A stretch of 64,000 nucleotides of DNA, taken from positions 1 through 64,000 of the forward strand of contig NZ_MJAT01000003.1 of the NCBI RefSeq assembly GCF_001742305.1, read 5' to 3'. The first letter of the stretch is position 1, and every line of letters starts with the position of its first letter. Source of the stretch: Desulfuribacillus stibiiarsenatis. Its GTDB lineage: Bacteria; Bacillota; Bacilli; Desulfuribacillales; Desulfuribacillaceae. Shown here piece after piece: positions 57,550 through 64,000 of this stretch. The position numbers and the translations under genes were made by a program. The notes under the pieces are model-generated. The model did not search any database. It worked only from the letters and a program-made list of their open reading frames with translations, and was not told the origin of the DNA.

Positions 57550-58701
57550 TTAGTGGAAGGTTGATTCGACATCTTGTTGTGTTGGGGAGTTGCGTTTATT
57601 GAAATATTCACAAAGGAATTCCACGGTATTATACATATCTAGGCGACTAGCTCCTTTTACAAGGATGATTGCCCCTGGCTGAATCAACTGCGTTAATTCA
57701 CGATGTAAAACCTTACGATATAAAGGTGTTTTATGCTTAACTTTATCCTGTGGGAATCCAGCGGCTATTGCACCAAGACTAATATGGGCAGAAATGTTGC
57801 CATAGGTATACAAGAAGTCGAGGGACTTTGTTGCCGCATAACGACCAACATCTTCGTGGTACTCATTGATTTTCTCACCAAGCTCTGGCATGCTACCAAG
57901 GATGACGATTTTTTGCCTGTTTGTTCCTAAAGTTTCTAATACATCAAGGGCGGCTTTTATTGCCGGTGGATGAGCATGGATTGTATCGTCGATGACGGTA
58001 ATCCCATCTTTTAATTTGATTACATCTAAGCGATGCTTCGGACGCCTCACATTTCTAAGGCCGCGGACAATCTCTTGAGGGAGAAAGCCAAGCTTGTCAG
58101 CGACTGCAACCGCGAACAATGCATTATAGACATTATGCGTACCAAACATAGGAATTAAGAATTCATGCTCTTGTGAGTTAAGTATAACTTTGAAAGACAT
58201 ACCATTTTCTGTGTAAGAAACATCAAAAGCGCGGTAATCTGCTGACTCATTATCGATACCAATCGTGAACTTTGCACCCTTAAAGCTATTGGTATGCAGT
58301 AATTGTGAGTTAGTATCATCGAGATTTGTAAAGATCATTCCGTTATCCTCAACGCCGTATAGGAGCTCTGACTTTGCTGCTGCAAGCAGCTCAAGCTTTC
58401 CTTCAAAGTTACCAATATGAGCAAGACCAATGTTTGTGATAACTCCAATGTTTGGCCGTAGAATGTTACAATGCTCAGTAATTACGCCAGGATACGCCAT
58501 CCCGTATTCCACAACAGCGGCTCTATGAAAGTAACTGATTTGCTTCACGTGTTGTTTGGTTTTCTCTGTGGTGTTGTTATTATGATGCGATTCAAATACA
58601 ACCCAACGTTCCCTAAGCACAGCAGATATCAGCGTTTTTACAACGGTTTTCCCTGCACTACCAGTAACAGCTATCGTAGGTTTATCGAAGTCAAATATCA
58701 T
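57550..58701 (-). CDS. MurF-like Mur ligase family protein, lacking the first domain
   Basis: A 383-residue ATP-dependent ligase fold. The P-loop is GSAGKT (about 15-20), followed by EYGMAYPGVITEHCNILRPN, TNIGLAHIGNFEGK and a C-terminal domain with DDTIHAHPPAIKAAL, where MurF has YNANP. The first ~80-residue domain of MurF, which binds the UDP-sugar, is missing. This suggests a different acceptor. The start ATG 58701 follows GGGAGGTGA. It is not clearly in an operon with its neighbours. The reaction is unknown; joining of an amino acid or peptide to a carboxylate is the family property. Confidence 0.8.
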   Translation of the reverse strand: MIFDFDKPTIAVTGSAGKTVVKTLISAVLRERWVVFESHHNNNTTEKTKQHVKQISYFHRAAVVEYGMAYPGVITEHCNILRPNIGVITNIGLAHIGNFEGKLELLAAAKSELLYGVEDNGMIFTNLDDTNSQLLHTNSFKGAKFTIGIDNESADYRAFDVSYTENGMSFKVILNSQEHEFLIPMFGTHNVYNALFAVAVADKLGFLPQEIVRGLRNVRRPKHRLDVIKLKDGITVIDDTIHAHPPAIKAALDVLETLGTNRQKIVILGSMPELGEKINEYHEDVGRYAATKSLDFLYTYGNISAHISLGAIAAGFPQDKVKHKTPLYRKVLHRELTQLIQPGAIILVKGASRLDMYNTVEFLCEYFNKRNSPTQQDVESTFH

Positions 58702-58914
58702 AGAATCACCTCCCAGTAGAATCAGAAGCTTTTGTTGTATCATTTGACGTAATCATTGCTCAGTAAATGGCATTACCTGAATTCTATGTGCTTTTGTACA
58801 ATAGTGAAAACTTATACATTATATGCACGACATCTTAAAAAGGATTAAGGAGGACAAGGAAAAGCGAAGAAAAAGTCAGTGAAATAACAAAAATAAAAAA
58901 GCAGGGAATAGAAA

Positions 58915-59550
58915 TTATCTTGTCACTGGAATTTGTGGAGTTACTCTAAATTTATCAGTAGAAGTCTTAGGTTGTACAGTCTTATCCTTGTTCGCATACT
59001 CATTTTTAAAGTAGCCAATCACTTTCGAGATGATGGCAATTGAAAGAATTGAGAATAGGCCACGCGTGATCCCTAACGCATACATACTAGACATGACAAC
59101 CATAAAATCGAAGATGAAATTCGTCTTCCCTGGGTTAATGTTATAGCGCTTTTGGAGAAACAACGCGAGAATGTTAGCGCCACCTAGGGACGAACCATTT
59201 TTGAATAAAATAGATAGACCCAAGCCGATAATAATGCCACCAGCAATAGCGCCAAACCAGATTGGTAGCGTGAACGCTGGCAACCATTGTGTAACACTTG
59301 TCATAAGCGATAAGAGCGTGACGGATATGATACTAGAAATGGTAAACTTCCATCCCATACGAAGTACTGAAAAGACATAAAAAGGTATATTCACAAGAAA
59401 GAACACAAGGGAGAAAGGTACATTCAAAAGATACGAAGCACTTAAGGATAGGCCTGCCGTTCCACCAGTTCCAATCATGGAATGTTTTAATAGGATGACG
59501 CCAACACTTGCAAGAAAGCATCCTAACAATATATTCAATATTTTTTTCAT
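58915..59550 (-). CDS. YitT family membrane protein
   Basis: A 211-residue membrane protein with five or six hydrophobic segments and the YitT pattern (GCFLASVGVILLKHSMIGTGGTAGLS, FKNGSSLGGANILALFLQ, INPGKTNFIFD). It lacks the DUF2179 domain that full YitT proteins have at the C-terminus; only a charged tail follows. Function is unknown, though some relatives transport small molecules. It diverges from the Lrp-type gene. Confidence 0.88.
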   Translation of the reverse strand: MKKILNILLGCFLASVGVILLKHSMIGTGGTAGLSLSASYLLNVPFSLVFFLVNIPFYVFSVLRMGWKFTISSIISVTLLSLMTSVTQWLPAFTLPIWFGAIAGGIIIGLGLSILFKNGSSLGGANILALFLQKRYNINPGKTNFIFDFMVVMSSMYALGITRGLFSILSIAIISKVIGYFKNEYANKDKTVQPKTSTDKFRVTPQIPVTR

Positions 59551-59771
59551 TTGCTTCCCTCTATTCTATTGTTTGAATACAGATGCGATTATTAATAACA
59601 TTAATGTTATGATATAAATTGATGAAATGACATAGCATTCTGCAGGAAATTAAGCATTTGTATATTCGTTTTGAACCAAATACATAAGAGTGGCGTGCAT
59701 ATTGAAATCGCGATATAATGTAGCAAGGCAAAACTTTATTAGTTTAAAACCTTGTCTGATGGAGGGGTAAT

Positions 59772-60203
59772 ATGGACGTCATTGACCGTAATATGTTAGC
59801 AATTCTTCAAAGAGATGCGCGTATCACGATTAGCGAGCTTTCGAAAGAGTTAGCACTGAGCCGACCGAGTGTAGCAGAGCGGCTACATCGTTTGCAAGAA
59901 AAGGGAGTCATCGAAGAGTTCACTGCTAGAGTTTCTTTGCCTGCTTTAGGGAAAGATATTCTTTTGGTTATACTAGTGAGTGGGTTGAAAGTATCGATTG
60001 AAGATTTTGAGCAATTCGTGAAGAAGGAAGAGGAAATTATCGAGTGTCATCGTGTAACAGGGGAAGTCAGCTATTATCTGAAAGCGGCAGTGTCCAATAT
60101 GAACTCCATGAGACTATTGATTGACCGTTTGATTCCTTATGGTAGTATTAATACATCTACTGTACTAGCCTCACCAGTTCCGTATCGGCATCTTGTTCCG
60201 TGA
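59772..60203 (+). CDS. Lrp/AsnC family transcriptional regulator
   Basis: A 143-residue regulator with an N-terminal helix-turn-helix (about 1-55: MDVIDRNMLAILQRDARITI, SELSKELALSRPSVAERLHRL) and the AsnC/RAM effector domain (about 62-140). The effector is usually an amino acid. It diverges from the YitT gene, 221 bases apart, so it may regulate it. The start ATG follows GATGGAGGGG. Confidence 0.92.
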   Translation: MDVIDRNMLAILQRDARITISELSKELALSRPSVAERLHRLQEKGVIEEFTARVSLPALGKDILLVILVSGLKVSIEDFEQFVKKEEEIIECHRVTGEVSYYLKAAVSNMNSMRLLIDRLIPYGSINTSTVLASPVPYRHLVP

Positions 60204-60234
60204 AAGCACTAACCTTCGAAGATAAATAGTAAAG

Positions 60235-60330
60235 CCTAAAGATAGAAATAAAACATAAAGATGGGAAAAATCCTAAAGGTGGAATAAACCTAAAGATGAA
60301 AATAAAACCTGAAAGAAAACAAAAAATTCA
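60235..60330. repeat. Degenerate ~19-base tandem repeat upstream of the double-CxxC gene
   Basis: CCTAAAGATAGAAATAAAA, CATAAAGATGGGAAAAAT, CCTAAAGGTGGAATAAA, CCTAAAGATGAAAATAAAA and CCTGAAAGAAAACAAAAA succeed one another. The period is 17-19 bases, in about five diverged units. Confidence 0.6.
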
Positions 60331-60356
60331 AAAAAATACACAGGAGGTTGATATAT

Positions 60357-60773
60357 ATGGAACAATATACATTTTCGTATGATGGCAAAGAGTTAGTTTT
60401 ACATGAGGGGAATTGTATCGAATTTTATAACGATGAGGAACAACCTGTTGAGGGGTTGTCGCTTCCGCAAATCCTTCAACTCCTTAAGGAGTATCCAGAC
60501 GTTACCTTTGACTTAGAATATTATAATGGTGCATGTCCCAGTTGTTTGGCTGGAAAAGAGGAGAAAGCAAAGGTATTCAAATTTCTAGCATATAACTTCT
60601 CCGTGTATACACTAGAGAGACAATATGTAATAAGCTCCATTTCGAAAGATAAAGACGCAACCTTTAGCCAAATGTTAAAGCATGGCAAGGTTGATAACAG
60701 CTATAGTGTGAGTGTTGTTGTTTGCCCTAGTTGTGGGGACTATTCTATTGAAATTCTAGAATGCGAAGTGTAA
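60357..60773 (+). CDS. Hypothetical protein with two CPSC motifs (DUF3785-like)
   Basis: A 138-residue cytoplasmic protein. Two CPSC motifs, ACPSCLAGK (about 62-70) and VVCPSCGDY (about 121-129), probably form one zinc site. The pattern agrees with DUF3785, but I am not certain of the family. The start ATG 60357 follows AGGAGGTTG. It is transcribed alone and followed by a terminator. Confidence 0.7.
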   Translation: MEQYTFSYDGKELVLHEGNCIEFYNDEEQPVEGLSLPQILQLLKEYPDVTFDLEYYNGACPSCLAGKEEKAKVFKFLAYNFSVYTLERQYVISSISKDKDATFSQMLKHGKVDNSYSVSVVVCPSCGDYSIEILECEV

Positions 60774-60817
60774 AGGTTAATAGTGAATTTCTAAAGATAA
60801 GAACGTAAAAAATTTTG

Positions 60818-60852
60818 AGTACCACAGACGGTGATTCTGTGGTACTTTTCTT
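60818..60852 (+). terminator. Terminator of the double-CxxC gene
   Basis: AGTACCACAG pairs perfectly with CTGTGGTACT, followed by TTTTC. Confidence 0.8.
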
Positions 60853-61014
60853 AATTTAGTCACTATTCTTAGTAGCATTAATCATAAATTCTTAAGAATT
60901 GTCATGAAGAAATATTAAGATTTACCTATTAAAATGAAATCATCCTGCAGGAGCAATATGTTATATTTGAAAGAATGTAGAAAAGAAAAATGACGCAAAA
61001 GGCGGCGAACAACC

Positions 61015-61707
61015 ATGAGCAATCATTATGTACTTGTTGTTGATGATGATAAAGATATAAGAGACGGAATCGAAATCTATCTGAAAAACGAAGGCATTAC
61101 GGTCGTAAAGGCGAAAGATGGAATAGAAGCAATAGAGATGCTAGAAGAGCATGACATTCACCTTATTCTTCTCGATATCATGATGCCTCGTTTGGATGGT
61201 ATTGCGACGACCTTTAAGATTCGTGAAACTCGAAATATACCAATTATTATTCTGAGTGCAAAGAGTGAAGATACGGATAAGGTATTAGGGCTACAAGTCG
61301 GTGCCGACGACTATATCACGAAACCCTTTAATCCGATTGAACTAATTGCTAGGGTAAAGTCCCAGTTGCGACGCTATGTTACCTTAGGAACATATGAAGG
61401 TATCAAGAAAGTCATTGATTTAAATGGTCTAACGTTAGACAAAGAGACGAAGGAAGTTACTGCTCATGGCGAAGTAGTGCGCCTTACGCCGATAGAATAC
61501 AAGATAGTAGAACTCTTAATGTCACATGCAGGGCGCGTCTTCTCTATTAGCGAAATTTATGAACGCGTATGGCAAGAGCCTTGCTACAATGCTGAGAATA
61601 TCGTAGCAGTGCACATTCGTAAAATCCGTGAAAAGATAGAAATCGATGCGAAAAATCCAAGATTTTTAAAGGTGGTATGGGGAATTGGATATAAAATGGA
61701 AAAATAG
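61015..61707 (+). CDS. OmpR-family response regulator
   Basis: A 230-residue regulator. The receiver has its phosphoacceptor Asp54 (LLDIMMPRLDG) and Lys in ILSAKSEDTD. A winged helix (LTPIEYKIVELLMSHAGRV, IVAVHIRKIREKIEIDA) follows. The start ATG follows AAAGGCGGCG. It overlaps the histidine kinase gene by 23 bases, so the pair is coupled. It differs from WalR and its targets are unknown. Confidence 0.94.
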   Translation: MSNHYVLVVDDDKDIRDGIEIYLKNEGITVVKAKDGIEAIEMLEEHDIHLILLDIMMPRLDGIATTFKIRETRNIPIIILSAKSEDTDKVLGLQVGADDYITKPFNPIELIARVKSQLRRYVTLGTYEGIKKVIDLNGLTLDKETKEVTAHGEVVRLTPIEYKIVELLMSHAGRVFSISEIYERVWQEPCYNAENIVAVHIRKIREKIEIDAKNPRFLKVVWGIGYKMEK

Positions 61708-63901
61708 AGGTATAGCATTAGTATATATCATACTTCTGACTATAGGCTTAAACGGTCTACTTGTAGGTTTAACTCGAAGTGATCAATTGCTCGATCGAAA
61801 CTACTTCGAGTCTTATCAATTTGCACGTGAGGTCGATAGATTTGCGGAATTGTTAAACGTACTGATTCTAAATAAGCTATCGCTAGAAGAAGCGAAACAA
61901 ACTATAACAGCTAGCAAAGAGGAAATTGACGAGCATCGCTACTTCTATGGTGATCTGTCGACGCAGCTTACCAATATACGTGATCAGTATGAACTTAAAA
62001 TTGAAGAGGCATTAGCGAATAGCCAATCATTAGCTGACTATTACATAGCAGAGCGAGATCGCAAAATTGAAGATATTACATTAAACTTTGTCGATGACGA
62101 GCATGTTCGCATCAAAGTTCAGATGGAAAAAGAACAAAAACTAGAGGAGCACTTTCGAGAAATAGAGAACTATCGAACGGAATTATTACAATATACATCA
62201 ACTTTTCAATATTACTTTCGTGACGTAAATACAGGGGAGATTTTTACAAATATAGACGGAATAGATGTCCCAATTCAAGAATATATGAGTTCAAAACATA
62301 TGCATTATGTAAGAACATTCCCATCGGTTAACAGAGGATTTATCTCCAATGATCAGCCGTTTCCTTTTGAAAACCATGACGTCATTAAGCAAGCTAGAAA
62401 AGCAAATGTAAAGGTTTTCGAAGGGTATATCGGTTTACCGAAAAATGTACCATCAACCAATTCGCTAATTACAGAGTATAACAAACATGAAGCTCTGCGC
62501 ACCGTATTCATACTATATGTAATCTTCTCCATTGGCGTGTTAATAGGCATATGGTATCTCAATCGTAAAATACCAATGACTCAATTCGTATCAAGCTATA
62601 AGAATTTAGAACCTTGGTATCGAAAGGTTCCGGTAGATTTACGTGTCATTATATTCGGATTCTCGGCGATGCTAACATTCGTGTTCTTAACAAGGAACTT
62701 AATCTATGAATTTCAATATAATGTGTACGCCGGTTTTATGGAATCATTAGCTCACATAGTGATTACGGCTTTCTTAATATCAATTACTGCTATCCAAGGG
62801 AGATTATTATTTGATCAATACCGAGGAATTGATGAAATCCAAGGAGATTGGAAACACAGTATAGTCATGAAGTCATTGGCGCTAATAAAGCAATTTTTTG
62901 CGAATTGGCGTCTCGGCACTCAGGTATTACTGATTATCGCTGTAATATTTGGATTTGGAGCGGGAGCAGTCATAGTTTTAATAGAGCCACCAGTCATTGT
63001 TGTATATTTGCCATTATTGCTATTGATTGGCGCACCACTGATTGTATTATTGGTAAGAAGAATTCGTTACTTCCATAAAATCGCACAACATGCAGACAAA
63101 TTAGTAAAAGGTGAGATGGACTCAGACTTGCCAGTAGTGGGTAAATCAGTGTTTTCGGACTTAGCACAAAGCTTAAATACTTTAAAATCTGGTGTAAAGA
63201 TTTCGCAGAAAGAGCAAGCAAAGAGCGAACGGCTCAAAACCGAACTCATTACGAATGTCAGTCATGATTTGCGTACGCCTTTAACGTCCATTATCACCTA
63301 CACGGAACTGCTGAAAAAACCCGACCTTACCAACGAAGACCGCAGTTCCTATGTAGAAATTATAGATCGAAAATCGCAACGTCTGAAGATTTTAATTGGG
63401 GATTTATTTGAAGTTTCAAAGATGGCAAGCGGGAACATGGAGCTATCGAAAGACAAGGTAGACTTATACCAGTTATTACAGCAATCCCTAGCTGAAAATA
63501 ATGAACGAATGCAGGAATCTACATTGCATTTCCGATGCGACAAGCCAGAAGAAGCAATATATGCATATGTCGATGGTCTGAAAATGCATCGTGTTTTCGA
63601 TAATCTCATTGGTAATATTCTGAAGTATTCACTAGAAAATACACGGGTATATATCAATTTTAAAGCGACCCCTCAAAAAGCAACTATCTATTTTAAAAAC
63701 GTTACGAAATTTGAGTTAGGCGAGAATACGGATGAGCTTTTTGAACGCTTTAAGCGTGGCGACGTGTCTCGTAACACGGAAGGGTCGGGGCTTGGACTAG
63801 CGATAGCGAAGTCAATTGTAGATATACATGGGGGAGATATGGACATAGAAGTAGACGGCGATCTATTTAAGGTAACAATCACAATAGATCGAATCAAGTA
63901 G
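61685..63901 (+). CDS. Large membrane sensor histidine kinase
   Basis: A 738-residue kinase. One membrane helix (8-27) is followed by a ~240-residue extracytoplasmic region with long helices and a mixed middle. Five more membrane segments follow (272-293, 319-339, 353-371, 411-431, 438-457). A HAMP-like linker (about 460-510), HisKA with phospho-His527 (NVSHDLRTPLTS) and HATPase_c (GSGLGLAIAKSIV) end the protein. The start is TTG 61685, inside the end of the regulator gene; no other start fits the family. Signal unknown. Confidence 0.9.
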   Translation: MDIKWKNRGIALVYIILLTIGLNGLLVGLTRSDQLLDRNYFESYQFAREVDRFAELLNVLILNKLSLEEAKQTITASKEEIDEHRYFYGDLSTQLTNIRDQYELKIEEALANSQSLADYYIAERDRKIEDITLNFVDDEHVRIKVQMEKEQKLEEHFREIENYRTELLQYTSTFQYYFRDVNTGEIFTNIDGIDVPIQEYMSSKHMHYVRTFPSVNRGFISNDQPFPFENHDVIKQARKANVKVFEGYIGLPKNVPSTNSLITEYNKHEALRTVFILYVIFSIGVLIGIWYLNRKIPMTQFVSSYKNLEPWYRKVPVDLRVIIFGFSAMLTFVFLTRNLIYEFQYNVYAGFMESLAHIVITAFLISITAIQGRLLFDQYRGIDEIQGDWKHSIVMKSLALIKQFFANWRLGTQVLLIIAVIFGFGAGAVIVLIEPPVIVVYLPLLLLIGAPLIVLLVRRIRYFHKIAQHADKLVKGEMDSDLPVVGKSVFSDLAQSLNTLKSGVKISQKEQAKSERLKTELITNVSHDLRTPLTSIITYTELLKKPDLTNEDRSSYVEIIDRKSQRLKILIGDLFEVSKMASGNMELSKDKVDLYQLLQQSLAENNERMQESTLHFRCDKPEEAIYAYVDGLKMHRVFDNLIGNILKYSLENTRVYINFKATPQKATIYFKNVTKFELGENTDELFERFKRGDVSRNTEGSGLGLAIAKSIVDIHGGDMDIEVDGDLFKVTITIDRIK

Positions 63902-63941
63902 TAGAACTCTGAAAAATAATAAGATGCCTAAAAAACAGCAG

Positions 63942-63985
63942 AAACAAAAAACTCAACCAAAATCACTTGGTTGAGTTTTTTGTTT
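63942..63985. terminator. Bidirectional terminator at the right end
   Basis: AAACAAAAAACTCAACCAA and TTGGTTGAGTTTTTTGTTT are exact 19-base reverse complements around AATCAC. T-rich runs on both strands make it a bidirectional terminator. Confidence 0.85.
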
Positions 63986-64000
63986 CCAGCATTTCTTACT

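Noticed and set aside
58545-58560. CACGTG near 58550 as a parS site
   Set aside because: Only the central eight bases agree; the outer bases do not fit the parS consensus.
58841-58880. AAGGAGGACAAGG on the plus strand, like a strong ribosome-binding site
   Set aside because: No start codon or open frame follows; probably chance in purine-rich DNA.

Overview
The window is the replication-origin neighbourhood of an AT-rich Gram-positive chromosome (Bacillota, Bacilli-like). The evidence is the classic origin layout (dnaA, dnaN, yaaA, recF, remB, gyrB, gyrA and an rRNA operon on one side; rpmH, rnpA, yidC, jag, mnmE, mnmG, rsmG, noc, parA and parB on the other), a nucleoid-occlusion gene (noc), the walRKHIJ operon, an OmpA-free envelope gene set with an S-layer-homology protease, and a spore-protease-like gene (yyaC) with a plausible forespore promoter. 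Genus cannot be fixed from the sequence alone; a deep-branching endospore former is the safest statement.

Layout. 1-10.8 kb, minus strand: the 5' end of a 16S rRNA gene with its promoter, an HD-GYP c-di-GMP phosphodiesterase-like gene, gyrA, gyrB, remB, recF, yaaA, dnaN and dnaA. 9.28-9.44 kb (dnaA-dnaN gap) and 10.8-11.2 kb (upstream of dnaA) form a bipartite oriC, with DnaA boxes on both sides and a recognisable unwinding module (boxes, short GC patch, DnaA-trios, AT-rich stretch) beside dnaN. 11.2-20.8 kb, plus strand: ribosome, RNase P, membrane insertase, tRNA-modification and segregation genes, with two parS sites inside parB. 20.9-27.6 kb: a cysteine desulfurase, a DUF554 membrane protein, an EF-hand-like protein of unknown role, a membrane GGDEF protein and a GntR/ABC transporter cassette. 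27.8-30.6 kb, minus strand: larE-larB-larC for the nickel-pincer cofactor, without larA nearby. 30.7-37 kb: a membrane protein, a lipoprotein, an M23 peptidase, a bactofilin, yyaC, small conserved genes and ychF. 37.2-45.3 kb: the rpsF-ssb-rpsR cluster, a MazG-like protein, yybS, gdpP, rplI, dnaB and purA (with PurBox-like operators). 45.5-49.3 kb: tRNA-Lys, tRNA-Asp, an SLH-anchored subtilase and a membrane-anchored metalloprotease. 49.4-57.2 kb: walRKHI, a histidine phosphatase, walJ and htrA. 57.3-64 kb: a stand-alone MurF-like ligase, a YitT protein, an Lrp-type regulator, a double-CxxC protein and a second two-component system.

Functional themes are replication and segregation, translation, cell-envelope homeostasis (WalRK, HtrA, M23, bactofilin, subtilase) and cyclic-nucleotide signalling (HD-GYP, GGDEF, GdpP).

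The most unusual signal is a family of intergenic elements with conserved flanks (GTGCAACTA ... AAGTTTTCTTTA) around hairpins whose stems differ in sequence but still pair. Stand-alone hairpin copies lie upstream of rnpA, noc, the mazG-like gene and walR. Two longer copies (27.6-27.7 kb and 31.3-31.4 kb) add a conserved structured core in which length variation is confined to hairpin tips. They are either relics of an IS200/IS605-like element or a structured non-coding RNA family that I cannot name.
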